Assembly (NCBI GenBank): GCA_028871195.1
Contig: JAGWNT010000007.1
Coordinates: 3,211 to 67,210, forward strand
Origin: REEB85 sp018971455
GTDB lineage: Bacteria; Pseudomonadota; Alphaproteobacteria; Acetobacterales; Acetobacteraceae
DNA length: 64,000 nucleotides
Reading direction: 5' to 3'
The notes below the pieces were generated by a model. That model saw only the letters and a list, made by a program, of their open reading frames with translations. It was not told the DNA's origin and did no database searches. Each line of letters begins with the position of its first letter. Position 1 is the first letter of the stretch. This document shows positions 51,965 to 61,320 of this stretch, in pieces. Made by a program: the position numbers and the translations under genes.

Positions 51965-54517
51965 TCAGGCCACGGCAAACCATCCGGTATTGCCCGTGCC
52001 GCTCCGCTTCACCCACCACGTCGCGCCCGCGCCGCCATCAAGATTGCGATAATCCGATCCGGCCGGTGCAACCAGCACCCCCTCCGGAGACCCCCTCCCC
52101 ACGCTGGACAGGCAACCCGTCGCCTCGCTGTCGCTCAGCAAGCGCACATGCCCCGTTCCCGCCGGATGCAACGCCACATCGCCACTTCCAGCGCTGCGCA
52201 GGATCGCTCCACCCAGACCATCCGCGCCAAGATAATCGAACGGCGCGAAATACCCGGCCCGCCAGCTTCCCCAGCTCGCCGTCCACTCGATGTCTGAATT
52301 CGCCGGCACGTCGATGTCGCTAAGCGTCCAATTCTCCTGCAGCGGTTGCGACGCCGCCCGGTAGAACCGCACCGCCGCATTGCACCGCACCTTCAATCGC
52401 CGCTCCTCCGGCAACGGTGGTCCGGCGTAGGCGGCCGCCGACGCACCGGCTCCATCACCAGTGATCGTCACCGGCACCGAACCGCCGATCGGACCATAAC
52501 CAGTCCCGGACGTCACAACCACAATGCCGACAAGCGCCCCTTTGCTGATGACCGCATTGGCCGTCGCCCCGCTCCCGGCGCCGCCAACCGTCACGCTGGC
52601 ATGCGTATAGCCGGCGCCGCCCGCCGTCACCTTAATGAAGCTGATCTGCCCGAGGCTTTGCGCCTGATAGCTCGACAGCATTGCCTGCACACCGGCAGGC
52701 GCGGCAGTCACCATGATACTGTCGGCGATGTCCGGAAAGACGACGCTCTGCAAGCCGTCTAACACAACGGTGTTGCAGATGAAGCGCGCGGTGAAATTGA
52801 ACCGGTTTGCCTCAACCAGGATTGTATCGGTATTGGCCGCCAGACATGCCGAGGCCGCGACGCTGCCGACAAAATTATTTGCCGACACCAGCACGTTCTG
52901 AGGTCCGTCCCTCAGAACGATGCCGCCCGACCCCGCCACCGTCATGCTGATCCAGTTTCCAGTGATTGCCAGATTTGTGCAGGAAACACCGAAATTCTCA
53001 CCATGGATATCGGTCTCGACGTTATTGACGCTGACCGCCCACGACGTGCAATCATGAACCGCGTTGCCGATCACGCGAACATTCGTCCCGCCACCGCAAT
53101 TGATGCCGTTGACCGCACCGGTCACATGATTCTCCGCCACATCCGCATTGATCGATCCGCCACAGTCGATGCCGAACGCCGCTGGACCCGTGATCATATT
53201 CCCCGCAACTCGAGACCACGCCAAATTGGCAAGAATCGCCGCTCCGCCGTTGGTGGCGGCGCCGTTGTTGCTCAACAGGTTGCCCTGCATAACCAAGTTC
53301 GATCCCGACGCCGCAATGCCATAGACGGAGTTGTCGTGGCACACATTGCCTTTCACCAGAATCAAAATGGCGTCAGGATTGGCATTTCCCCATACGGGCG
53401 GCTGACCGTTTGTCACATTGTAATTGCCGACCGAAATCCCTCGAACATTGTTCCAACATTGATTATCAACAATCTGTACAAGATGAACTTTTTGCTTGAA
53501 CGTGATGTCGTTGAAATCCGCGACAATCCCATACTGTCCGTTGTCATGAGCCCGACACTCACTGACCAGCACACCCGCGCACGCCTGAATCCACAGGCCA
53601 TGCACTGAATTGCCGTAGAACTCGCAATCCCGCACGACATGGCGGCAATTCGCGGGATCACTTGCCTGAATCACCAGGCCGCTGCCCAACGTCGCCCCTG
53701 CCGCATTCAGGAAGGCACAGCGATGAAAATCCGAGTCCAGGCAAACCGAGGTGACAAGCACGCCCCACGAGTCAAGGGCCACCGCCGCCTTGTTGGCGTC
53801 GAACACGATGCCGTCGGCCCGAAAGTGATCCGCCTGCACCGCGATCCAGGCACCATTTCCCGCCTGGGCACCTCGCCGCAGCACAGACAGCCCCGGTACA
53901 CCCAGCAGCGTCGTGCCCGCACGAATAATCGTGAATTGGCCATTGACCACATAGGTTTTCGGACCGAGCCGAACCGGCTGGCCGGAGGCAATTGCCGCCG
54001 CCAGCGCCGCACTGTCATCGCTCACCCCGTCACCCTTGGCGCCGAACGCCTCGATCGCGACGGCATCGCCCATCGCATCTGCAACCCGGCGCGCGACGGT
54101 GCCGCCGGTTGCCGATACCTCCAGGTTGGAAATATCAACGCCTGGAACGCCGGAAAGCCCGGTCATGAACTGCGCATAAGGCACGGCGACGGTCCTGCCG
54201 CCCTGCCCAACCGGCAGCAGATCGCCGCCGCTCGGCGTCGCGCCGGCCGGAAGCGCGGTCACGGCGAATGGAGGTGGGTTGGCGGACAACGTTCCCGCCG
54301 AAAGCACGAGGTTCCCGCCAAGTGTCAGCGCTTCGATATCGCCGGTCCCTGCCGTCCCACGCCCGAGCACCTGCCACTGGGCCAGCGCAATCAGCGGCTG
54401 CATTCCGGCAACCAACTGGGCGCGGGATACCTTGACAGCAACGCCGCCCTGGCTGATCGGCAAGACATCGGTATCGGCCACCGCCAGCGCGGCGCCCAAC
54501 TGGTCAATCGTCGGCAT
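51965..54517 (-). CDS. tailspike with right-handed beta-helix, copy B
   Basis: An 850-residue protein. The anchor MPTIDQLGAALAVADTDVLPISQGG matches copy A. The helix begins AFGAKGDGVSDDSAALAAAI and continues with parallel-strand turns (VIGNAVHDC, VSANNFVGS). The C-terminal third differs entirely from copy A, which suggests a different glycan target. The 138-base gap to copy A carries no gene. Confidence 0.8.
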   Translation of the reverse strand: MPTIDQLGAALAVADTDVLPISQGGVAVKVSRAQLVAGMQPLIALAQWQVLGRGTAGTGDIEALTLGGNLVLSAGTLSANPPPFAVTALPAGATPSGGDLLPVGQGGRTVAVPYAQFMTGLSGVPGVDISNLEVSATGGTVARRVADAMGDAVAIEAFGAKGDGVSDDSAALAAAIASGQPVRLGPKTYVVNGQFTIIRAGTTLLGVPGLSVLRRGAQAGNGAWIAVQADHFRADGIVFDANKAAVALDSWGVLVTSVCLDSDFHRCAFLNAAGATLGSGLVIQASDPANCRHVVRDCEFYGNSVHGLWIQACAGVLVSECRAHDNGQYGIVADFNDITFKQKVHLVQIVDNQCWNNVRGISVGNYNVTNGQPPVWGNANPDAILILVKGNVCHDNSVYGIAASGSNLVMQGNLLSNNGAATNGGAAILANLAWSRVAGNMITGPAAFGIDCGGSINADVAENHVTGAVNGINCGGGTNVRVIGNAVHDCTSWAVSVNNVETDIHGENFGVSCTNLAITGNWISMTVAGSGGIVLRDGPQNVLVSANNFVGSVAASACLAANTDTILVEANRFNFTARFICNTVVLDGLQSVVFPDIADSIMVTAAPAGVQAMLSSYQAQSLGQISFIKVTAGGAGYTHASVTVGGAGSGATANAVISKGALVGIVVVTSGTGYGPIGGSVPVTITGDGAGASAAAYAGPPLPEERRLKVRCNAAVRFYRAASQPLQENWTLSDIDVPANSDIEWTASWGSWRAGYFAPFDYLGADGLGGAILRSAGSGDVALHPAGTGHVRLLSDSEATGCLSSVGRGSPEGVLVAPAGSDYRNLDGGAGATWWVKRSGTGNTGWFAVA

Positions 54518-54523
54518 TCCGGA

Positions 54524-55012
54524 TCAGCCCCCCAGCAGGATCGGATTGCCGTTCTGGTCGGTAATGATGGCCCCCTGGGCTGTGGTGAGCGCAGTGGCAG
54601 GCGGCGCCGCCACCGTCAGGCTTTCTACTGGCAGCATGACGACACGCCCGATCGTCCGCCCGGCAAGAGTCACAGCCGTGACCCGCACCGCATAAACCGT
54701 GCCGGCCTGCCCCGCCGCACACCAGAGCACCGCGACCGCTCCATCCATCGCCACGCTGTTCACCACCAGATCGCCAGTGGCGTTTGGCGTCACCGCCACC
54801 GCAACGCTGCCAATCGCATCTCCGGCATTGCCTGCCAGCGCAGCGGACAGATCAAGCTCGTAGTCAAGGACATCAGACGGGTCCTTGGCGGGCCAGCTCG
54901 GCGGTGAATAGGGCAGCGGGACGCTACCCCGTGGCACCGGCACGAAACCATCAATCACGACCCGCCGCGCGCAGCCCGGCCGCCAGACATGCGTCGAAAG
55001 ACTGCCCGACAT
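54524..55012 (-). CDS. phage fiber-tail adaptor protein
   Basis: A 162-residue protein. The central pattern DPSDVLDYELDLSAAL...DAIGSVAV...VAVLWCAAGQAGTVYAVRVTAVTLAGRT is the fold of fiber-to-tail adaptor proteins found before tailspike genes. The ATG at 55012 was chosen at MSGSLSTHVW. It lies directly upstream of tailspike B and could link the spikes to the baseplate. Confidence 0.65.
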   Translation of the reverse strand: MSGSLSTHVWRPGCARRVVIDGFVPVPRGSVPLPYSPPSWPAKDPSDVLDYELDLSAALAGNAGDAIGSVAVAVTPNATGDLVVNSVAMDGAVAVLWCAAGQAGTVYAVRVTAVTLAGRTIGRVVMLPVESLTVAAPPATALTTAQGAIITDQNGNPILLGG

Positions 55013-55025
55013 TTCCGCCTCCTGA

Positions 55026-55289
55026 TCAGGGGTGAGACGACAGCGCGGCGATGCGCGCCGACAGCGTCGCCAGCTCGGCTTGCAACTCCGCCACCGTCGG
55101 AACGACCAGCGAGGCCGGCACAAGCGCCGGTGCCACGAAACCCGCCCCCTTCTCTACCCAACCCACCGCCACCGCGGTCCCGGTTACCTCCACCCAGCGC
55201 AGCGACGCATGAAACAGCCGCGTTATGTCGCCGTCCGTACTGAAAAGTTCAGCAATCCGCCCATCCGCAACCCGCGCATACTGCTTCAT
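55026..55289 (-). CDS. small phage tail protein, unknown
   Basis: An 87-residue protein (MKQYARVADGRIAELFSTDGDI...LHASLRWVEV) with a C-terminal coiled coil (VAELQAELATLSARIAAL). GGAG precedes the ATG, and a TTG at 55295 overlapping the previous stop is possible. It resembles short proteins that accompany tail fibers, perhaps fiber-assembly helpers; family not certain. Confidence 0.55.
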   Translation of the reverse strand: MKQYARVADGRIAELFSTDGDITRLFHASLRWVEVTGTAVAVGWVEKGAGFVAPALVPASLVVPTVAELQAELATLSARIAALSSHP

Positions 55290-55291
55290 GC

Positions 55292-56545
55292 TCAAAACTC
55301 CACCACCACGAGACCAGCGCCACCATTGCCACCCGCTGCACCAACGCCACTTCCGCCCGGCTGGCTTGCGCCCCCCCCGCCACCGCCGCCACCAACGCCA
55401 TTCGCGGCCAAACCTTGAATCTGCCCCGTCGTCCCACGGCCGTTGCCAGGCCCCCCGCCATCCCCGCCACGGGCGGCGGAGCTGATCGCGTCGGTGCCAT
55501 AGGCGCCGCCGAGGTTGACATCACCGCCAACCCCACTCCCGCCATTGCCTCCGGCATTGGTTGCGGCGACCGTCCCGCCAATCCCTCCGGAACCGCCGGT
55601 TGCCGAAACATAAGTGCCAAAGCTGGAGGTCCCGCCCGCCCCACCATTCGCCGGTGTTGCCGAAGCGAGCCCGGGCATGCCGACTGTCACGGCAATCACC
55701 GTCCCGGCCGCCAGGCCACTGATGACTTTTACGGCCCGCCCGCCCGCACCGCCACCGCCACCGGGAAGCGTGGAGTGTGTCCCTCCAGCGCCACCTCCGC
55801 CAATCACGTTGACTTTGATCTGAGACACACCGCCAGGCACCACAAAATTGGCACTCGCGGTGAATGCCTGGATGCTGGAAAATCCGGGCCGCAGCGTAGG
55901 AAGCTTGAACGGAATGGTTGCGTTGCTGGCAATCGGCGTGATGTTCGCCGCCGTCACGCTGGCCTGCCCGTAGGCCACCGCAATCGCCGCGAGGCCAATC
56001 CACCCTGTATCAACCGGCGGCGTCACCTGGCTGCCCGTGATTCCGGGTACGCCCGCCTTCAACTGCAACTGCACGCTCTGCGCCCGTCGGGTCGGCTGCG
56101 CGATCGCCGAGTTCGCCGGTCCCAGAAATGGCTGTGTTGGATTGGCGGCATTGTAATAGGGCAACACCACCGGATCGATGTCGGCCTCAAGAAAGCTCGC
56201 TTGAATGAGGAAATTTACCGACTGTCCCGAGGCGGTCGGCGCAACGAGGGAAAAACTCGTCGGTGCGAGATTGACCCCCATCTTCATCAGCGGATCCGAT
56301 GCGTCCGCCGTCAAGGACCCATATGCATTTTGATCGACGGTGGAGAGCTGGGTAATGCTGCCGGGCTGCACCACGACGGAAAGCCCCGCTGGCACGCTGG
56401 GCAGTACGGCCAACCCGTCGACCAGGCTCGTGGTTCCAAGGGTTGCTGCCACCAGCGCGCCCAAACCCACCATGGCATTGCGGTTGGTGGTCAGCAGATC
56501 CGTATCAAGCGGAATGCCGCCCGGATAGACGATACTGCGGTCCAT
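55292..56545 (-). CDS. glycine-rich tail fiber protein
   Basis: A 417-residue protein. The N-terminal 200 residues (MDRSIVYPGGIPLDTDLLTTNRNAMVGLGAL) look like a baseplate-attached fiber domain. The C-terminal 170 residues are glycine-rich (IGGGGAGGTH, GGGGGAGGRAVKVI, VGGGGGGGGASQPGG), like the polyglycine-II receptor-binding tips of some phage adhesins. AGGAG precedes the ATG at 56545. Probably the first receptor-binding fiber after the baseplate genes. Confidence 0.75.
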   Translation of the reverse strand: MDRSIVYPGGIPLDTDLLTTNRNAMVGLGALVAATLGTTSLVDGLAVLPSVPAGLSVVVQPGSITQLSTVDQNAYGSLTADASDPLMKMGVNLAPTSFSLVAPTASGQSVNFLIQASFLEADIDPVVLPYYNAANPTQPFLGPANSAIAQPTRRAQSVQLQLKAGVPGITGSQVTPPVDTGWIGLAAIAVAYGQASVTAANITPIASNATIPFKLPTLRPGFSSIQAFTASANFVVPGGVSQIKVNVIGGGGAGGTHSTLPGGGGGAGGRAVKVISGLAAGTVIAVTVGMPGLASATPANGGAGGTSSFGTYVSATGGSGGIGGTVAATNAGGNGGSGVGGDVNLGGAYGTDAISSAARGGDGGGPGNGRGTTGQIQGLAANGVGGGGGGGGASQPGGSGVGAAGGNGGAGLVVVEF

Positions 56546-56582
56546 GAAATACTCCTTCAACCTGTCGCCGCATCGGCGTCAA

Positions 56583-57239
56583 TCAGTTGGAAATCCGGGT
56601 CCAGGCCACTACATTGGTTGGCAGAACCTCCACGATGGCAGCGTTGATATCGGCGTCGGTCACCTGGCCCTGCAGCATCGAAAGACTGGCGTATTTAAGA
56701 GCGCCCTCGCCATACCCACCGGCTCCGCTGCCCCAACCACCTATCACCGAAATGCCGGCACCTTTTGGTCGGAACGCTGTCACGAAGCATTGAAAAGGCA
56801 ACGCCAGGCTCCCCCACCCTCCCGCGGCGCCATAGGCCACGCCCGCTCCCCAGCCGCCGGTATCGGCCGGGCGGGATGGCTCAAAAACCATCGGCGCGCG
56901 GCCCGTGAGATCGGTCAGCATGGCAATGATCGCCACCCGCGTCCCGCGCTCCCGCACCAGTTCGCGCTGGATGCGCAGCCGAAACGCGGCATCCCCCTGC
57001 GCGATCTTGCGCACGACACTCGCGCCGAAATAATCAACCGCCGCCATGTCCAGAAATGGACCGGTCGCCGAAGCGATACGAGCCTGCTGCCGAACGCCGG
57101 CGAGCATCTGGAACAACCATGCCGCGGTCGCCGCAAATCCGCTCAGGACGGCATCCAACACCGGCGCATCATCGGCGAACCATCGCGGCGGCAGCACGGC
57201 CTTCAGCCGTGCCAGCATGTCCCCCTGGTCTCCTATCAT
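56583..57239 (-). CDS. baseplate protein, Mu gp48 / tail protein I-like
   Basis: A 218-residue protein that follows gp47/J as in Mu. Segments MLARLKAVLPPRWF...VLDAVLSGFAATAAWLFQML and MAAVDYFGASVVRKIAQGDAAFRLRIQRELVRERGTR resemble the YmfQ/DUF2313 group of baseplate wedge proteins. Glycine/tryptophan-rich turns (GGWGAGVAYGAAGGWGS) occur later. The assignment leans on gene order. Confidence 0.7.
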   Translation of the reverse strand: MIGDQGDMLARLKAVLPPRWFADDAPVLDAVLSGFAATAAWLFQMLAGVRQQARIASATGPFLDMAAVDYFGASVVRKIAQGDAAFRLRIQRELVRERGTRVAIIAMLTDLTGRAPMVFEPSRPADTGGWGAGVAYGAAGGWGSLALPFQCFVTAFRPKGAGISVIGGWGSGAGGYGEGALKYASLSMLQGQVTDADINAAIVEVLPTNVVAWTRISN

Positions 57240-57253
57240 GGCGCGTCCCCCGG

Positions 57254-58387
57254 CTAGCTCACAATGACGGAAGACGTCTTGATCACGCCATTCGGCGCCG
57301 CCACCAGGTCGGCGGCCGCGCCATTGATCAGGACACTGGACACATTGGCCACCGCGGTCGAGGCGTCAAACGCAATCTGCACCAATCTGGACCATGGGAG
57401 GGCCGCGCCGATTGGCAGCGCATTGACGTAGGACCCCACTGCCGCCACCACTCCCGCCACCGCGTCAGCATGCACCGCGTTACTTGGCGTCGTGATGGTC
57501 ATCGAGATCTGTGCAGGCACGATCTTGGGCGGCAGCACGGCAAAACTGACACCGATTGGCCGCATGGCTTCAACCGCCGCCGACACCTCCGCCAGCAGGG
57601 CTGCCGGCGGCGCGCCACTGCCATCATCCACCGTCACCAGAAAGCTTCCCATCAGGGCGCTCCCGTCCGGCAGAGTATTCTCGGCGATGGTGTAACTGAG
57701 CCCCTGCCGGACGCTTGTAATCGCGTAGCTCACCGCGGCGATCGTCGCCCGTGCCCGGCTGGCCAGAAAATTTTGAAACCGCGCGCGCAGCGCGCTGTCC
57801 GTTTCTGCGTCCAACCCACCGATACAGCTCACCGAATTGGTCACCATATCAACGCCTGGCAAGGCGGCCGCAATCAGACTGATTGCTCCGGGTTGCACAT
57901 TTCCCGCAATGCCCGCAACCAATGCCTGCAGCGGCACGGTGACGGACGCAACGCCCTGGCCAATCAAATAGGCCTGCTGCGTCGGGCTGAAGGAGGAATT
58001 TGCCGGATCCTCGGTTACAACAAATGACTGGCTTCCGTCCGCCGTCCGTACGGTCGTCTGGAGAGGCACGAGTGCGGTGCTGCTCGGGTTGAACCGCGAG
58101 AACGTCCCCTGCCCGATGGCCGCGACCGCGGGCAGCCTCGCCACGCTGAAATCCGCAACCCAGCTATCCAGGTCCGCCCCGTTGCTGGTCGCGGCCCGCG
58201 TCATGCTCAAGACCTGTATAATCAACCATTGCAGCCAAAGCGCCAACGACGCATTGGCCTCAAGCAACGCGCGCAGTGTCGAGCCGACGGTCAAATCAAC
58301 CAGCTGCCGCGCCGCGCCCTGCACCGCCGCCGCGGCATTTGCAACCATGTCCGAGAAGGTCTGCAACTGAAGCTGCATGCCGGTCAC
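57254..58387 (-). CDS. baseplate J / gp47-like protein
   Basis: A 377-residue baseplate wedge component. The motif ADLDSWVADFSVAR near residue 75, AGIAGNVQPGAISLI and GLDAETDSALRARFQNFLAS are typical of the Baseplate_J family. It overlaps the gp25 gene by four bases. Confidence 0.9.
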   Translation of the reverse strand: MTGMQLQLQTFSDMVANAAAAVQGAARQLVDLTVGSTLRALLEANASLALWLQWLIIQVLSMTRAATSNGADLDSWVADFSVARLPAVAAIGQGTFSRFNPSSTALVPLQTTVRTADGSQSFVVTEDPANSSFSPTQQAYLIGQGVASVTVPLQALVAGIAGNVQPGAISLIAAALPGVDMVTNSVSCIGGLDAETDSALRARFQNFLASRARATIAAVSYAITSVRQGLSYTIAENTLPDGSALMGSFLVTVDDGSGAPPAALLAEVSAAVEAMRPIGVSFAVLPPKIVPAQISMTITTPSNAVHADAVAGVVAAVGSYVNALPIGAALPWSRLVQIAFDASTAVANVSSVLINGAAADLVAAPNGVIKTSSVIVS

Positions 58388-58755
58388 CCATTTCCTATCG
58401 AGAAGGACAGAACCTGTGTCGTCCCGGTGGATGCGTCGCTGTACCGGACATGCGCATAGACCGTTCCCATACTGTCAAGCCGCACGTCGATCACCGGTTC
58501 GGGACTCCGCGCAACCGCCGCTTCCTTGAAGATCTGGCCGCGAATGACCGCACGTATCTGGGCAAGGCTGACCGGGCTCCCCACAAACTGGGCGAGTCCG
58601 GCGCCATAGGTGGGTGCCCATATGTAGTCGCCCGGATTGGTCAGCAACCGCCGTAGAACCAGCTGCTGACCCAGCAACGGTCCTGAAACAACGGCAACAT
58701 CTCCTGTTGGACCAATCAACAGATCCGCCCCGAAGGCCAGCCACGCATCGGCCAT
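58384..58755 (-). CDS. baseplate gpW/gp25-like protein
   Basis: A 123-residue lysozyme-like-fold wedge protein without catalytic residues. The pattern LLTNPGDYIWAPTYGAGLAQFVG...IRAVIRGQIF matches gpW/gp25 proteins of contractile tails. It sits between V and J as in P2 and Mu. Confidence 0.85.
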   Translation of the reverse strand: MADAWLAFGADLLIGPTGDVAVVSGPLLGQQLVLRRLLTNPGDYIWAPTYGAGLAQFVGSPVSLAQIRAVIRGQIFKEAAVARSPEPVIDVRLDSMGTVYAHVRYSDASTGTTQVLSFSIGNG

Positions 58756-58757
58756 GG

Positions 58758-59306
58758 CTACGGCCCTCCGACAGCAACCAGCGGTGCCGGCCCTGCGGTC
58801 GTCCCACCTTGGGGATCGGCATGTATATGCGCATTATAGTCACGTCGGAACACCGCGACGATGCCGTCGCGATCCTGAATATCTCCGCTCACAAACAGAT
58901 TCCCGGCAATATGAACGTCGCCCTGCGCCCGGATCGTCCCGTCATTCTGCAATCGCAGATAGCTGCCTGATGCATGCATCAGCCACAACTCACCCGGCGG
59001 CGCACCCGGGCACCGCGCGGTATCGCTGTAGCTCCGCCCAACTATCACGCCATTTCCGGCATCACCTTCGTGCGCCAATACCAGCACCTGGTCTCCGGTC
59101 ATCGGCGGACAGGCCATGCCCCATCCTGCACCAACCCATGGCGCGAGAATCGGCAACCATCCGGTCAAAACGTCTTCCGGCTGAAGCCTGACGCGGGCTG
59201 CATATCGCGAAGAATCAACGCTTGCCACAACTCCAAATCTCGGCTGCGCCTGGCTGCGATCCAACGCCGCCGCCTGTGCCTTGATGACGTTAAGGAATTG
59301 TTCCAT
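58758..59306 (-). CDS. baseplate assembly protein V / Mu gp45-like spike
   Basis: A 182-residue protein. An OB-fold domain (FGVVASVDSSRYAARVRLQPEDVLTGWLPILAPWVG, DQVLVLAHEGD) is followed by a short beta-helical tip (GSYLRLQNDGTIRAQGDVHIAGNLFVSGDI) with a His-rich end (NAHIHADPQG), as in membrane-piercing spikes that hold iron or zinc. The ATG at 59306 is at MEQFLNVIK. Confidence 0.85.
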   Translation of the reverse strand: MEQFLNVIKAQAAALDRSQAQPRFGVVASVDSSRYAARVRLQPEDVLTGWLPILAPWVGAGWGMACPPMTGDQVLVLAHEGDAGNGVIVGRSYSDTARCPGAPPGELWLMHASGSYLRLQNDGTIRAQGDVHIAGNLFVSGDIQDRDGIVAVFRRDYNAHIHADPQGGTTAGPAPLVAVGGP

Positions 59307-59337
59307 GACTGGCCGCCTCAATAACTCATCGAGGAAT

Positions 59338-60456
59338 CTACGGTGCGAGGTTGACGTTTTTCGCCCGCACGATTTGCCTGAAGCCACCCGCGATCGACAC
59401 GCGCCGCTCCACCCGATCGACCCAGTAAAGCTGGTCAAAACCTGTGCCGCTTCCCTCAAGCCCCACCATCATCCGCGGCAAGATGGTAAGCTCGCCAGGC
59501 ATCTCCGCAACAAGAACACGTTCGTGCTGTGTCAGTTCCAGCAGCCTCTCCTGCGCATATTTCTGTGCATCGTCCGGTGTCAGATTGGGCACCACATAGA
59601 CGTAGCTCTGCCCTCGGCGCCCCGTCCGTCCAGCCACCGACCGTCCGACCGTCTGCACGACCGACATCGCCTGGCGGCTGTTCCAGCTCTTCACGGCAAC
59701 CTCAATGTCACCCCCGAGAGTCAGCGCCCGCTCGAGGCGAATGCTTGAAACATTTGCTGGTCCAGCCAGCGTGTCGACCGGCCGGAGCATTGCCGCAGGA
59801 ACCGGGCTCGCGACCGGCGGCCGGAAATGCAGCGTCTGATCGCTCACCCACACGTCAAATCCCTCGAATTGCGCCAGAACCACCAGAAGATCCCATTCTG
59901 TCGTCGCACGAGAGAATTGGTTCAGGGTGATCTGGTCATGTTCGAGTTGCCAGTATCTCCCACTCGGCGTCCGCGTCTGCTGGACATCGGGCGCCAGGCT
60001 GTGCCGCGCCGCCAGAATTTCTGCGATTTCACTGGCTGTGTTGTTCGCAAATGTCTGCTCGATTCGTGATTCGATCAACGCAGCCGACTGGTCACGCCCC
60101 TCTATCCGCACAACCCCGCGGACAACCTCCAGATCCACCGTATCGACCGCTCCGGTGAACAGGCTGACGCAACTCCCACCGCCGTCAAGTGACAGCAATA
60201 TCTCGACGGCGATATCGTTCTGATCAACGAGCCCTTGGAGCCCGCCAAATTCACCACTGGCTGAAATTGTCGCGCGAAAGCGGTCGGCGGAATAATGATT
60301 GTTGGTGACAATCTCGACGTCGATAACACCCGGCACCGGCACCGGCACGCCGTTGGCTATCAGCTGGACACGGGGCGCTCTGAAACTGCCGCCGCCCAAG
60401 GCGCCCGCGAACGGGTCACTGAACGACAATCCCACCTCCCGCGCTGGGGTCGACAT
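59338..60456 (-). CDS. tail hub protein, late control D / Mu gpP-like
   Basis: A 372-residue gp27-type hub. Seen: VIDVEIVTNNHYSADRFRATIS, RDQSAALIESRIEQTFANNTASEIAEILAARHSL, and the duplicated beta domain to VGRSVAGRTGRRGQSYVYVVPNLTPDDAQKYAQERLLE. It connects tube and spike. The start at 60456 overlaps gene X by 41 bases; a GTG seven codons later is an alternative. Confidence 0.85.
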   Translation of the reverse strand: MSTPAREVGLSFSDPFAGALGGGSFRAPRVQLIANGVPVPVPGVIDVEIVTNNHYSADRFRATISASGEFGGLQGLVDQNDIAVEILLSLDGGGSCVSLFTGAVDTVDLEVVRGVVRIEGRDQSAALIESRIEQTFANNTASEIAEILAARHSLAPDVQQTRTPSGRYWQLEHDQITLNQFSRATTEWDLLVVLAQFEGFDVWVSDQTLHFRPPVASPVPAAMLRPVDTLAGPANVSSIRLERALTLGGDIEVAVKSWNSRQAMSVVQTVGRSVAGRTGRRGQSYVYVVPNLTPDDAQKYAQERLLELTQHERVLVAEMPGELTILPRMMVGLEGSGTGFDQLYWVDRVERRVSIAGGFRQIVRAKNVNLAP

Positions 60457-60601
60457 CGGGAATCATCAATGTCACCACCCCCTCCAGCATCGGATCGGAC
60501 AGGCCGTTCAATTGGGCAATACGAATCCATTGAGTCGCGTCACCATGCTGCTCCTCGGCAATGCGAAAGAGGTTGCCCCCTGCCACCGTCATGCTGCGCA
60601 T
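60416..60601 (-). CDS. tail protein X, LysM-like
   Basis: A 61-residue LysM domain (GGNLFRIAEEQHGDATQWIRIAQLNGLSDPMLEGVVTLMIPD) as in P2 X / Mu-type tail proteins. It probably binds the hub. Its end overlaps the hub gene by 41 bases in another frame, a compact arrangement common for this pair. Confidence 0.8.
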   Translation of the reverse strand: MRSMTVAGGNLFRIAEEQHGDATQWIRIAQLNGLSDPMLEGVVTLMIPDVDPSAGGGIVVQ

Positions 60602-60615
60602 TGTGCGATTGCTCC

Positions 60616-61317
60616 TCAGCTGCCGGCATTGCTAAGATTGACCTGGGCTCGCTGCGCGTACCCTCGCGCCATGGCCAGGCCGGCGGCCCGCCCGGTCACG
60701 GACGCTGCTTGCGCGAGGCCGAGCGTCGTCCCGAGCGGCAAGCCGGCCATTCCGGCACTTGCCCCGTCCAGATTCCCCTGAATTTGGGCGACAGCCCCCT
60801 GCAGCGACGTCGTCGCGTCGCCATAGGCCTGGCTCCCTCGTGTGGTTGCGCCAGCTACGCCAAGCGCGCCGAGCACAGCACTCATATCCGTCCCTCCCCC
60901 CGCTGCGGTCACATCGAAGATGACACGCGCCGACAAAGAGAGAACGGCTTGCCCGATCACCTCCGCCTCATCGCGCAGCACCGTGCAGGCAATACGATAC
61001 GGAATCCAATTGGCCTGGTCGTATTCCGCCTGGAACGATGAAATGACCACGGAGTAGAGGAAATTGTCCCACGATAATGGCCACACCGATCCATCCGCGC
61101 GCAGCAGATCAACCAGCCGCGCCCGCGCCGCCGCATCCGGCCCGGAGAACACGCCGCGCCAGGTGATCGGGGCTTCGTCGTGCCCCATGGCATCAATCAC
61201 CCGCGCTCCACCCGGCAGGCGATGGATGTTCAATCGCTGCGCGCCACCCCAGGCAATCGAAGACGGAATCTCGAAGGCGTCAAAAACAACAGGACCGAGC
61301 AACAGAACGCTTCCCAT
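60616..61317 (-). CDS. Mu gpN-like baseplate protein (DNA circularisation N-like)
   Basis: A 233-residue protein in the gpN position. The first 130 residues (FDAFEIPSSIAWGGAQRLNIHRLPGG, GHDEAPITWRGVFSGPDAAARARLVDLL, WPLSWDNFLYSVVISSFQAEYDQANWIPYRI) match the family N-terminal domain of Mu gp43-like proteins. The C-terminal half is Ala/Gly-rich and helical. Confidence 0.75.
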   Translation of the reverse strand: MGSVLLLGPVVFDAFEIPSSIAWGGAQRLNIHRLPGGARVIDAMGHDEAPITWRGVFSGPDAAARARLVDLLRADGSVWPLSWDNFLYSVVISSFQAEYDQANWIPYRIACTVLRDEAEVIGQAVLSLSARVIFDVTAAGGGTDMSAVLGALGVAGATTRGSQAYGDATTSLQGAVAQIQGNLDGASAGMAGLPLGTTLGLAQAASVTGRAAGLAMARGYAQRAQVNLSNAGS

Positions 61318-61320
61318 TGC

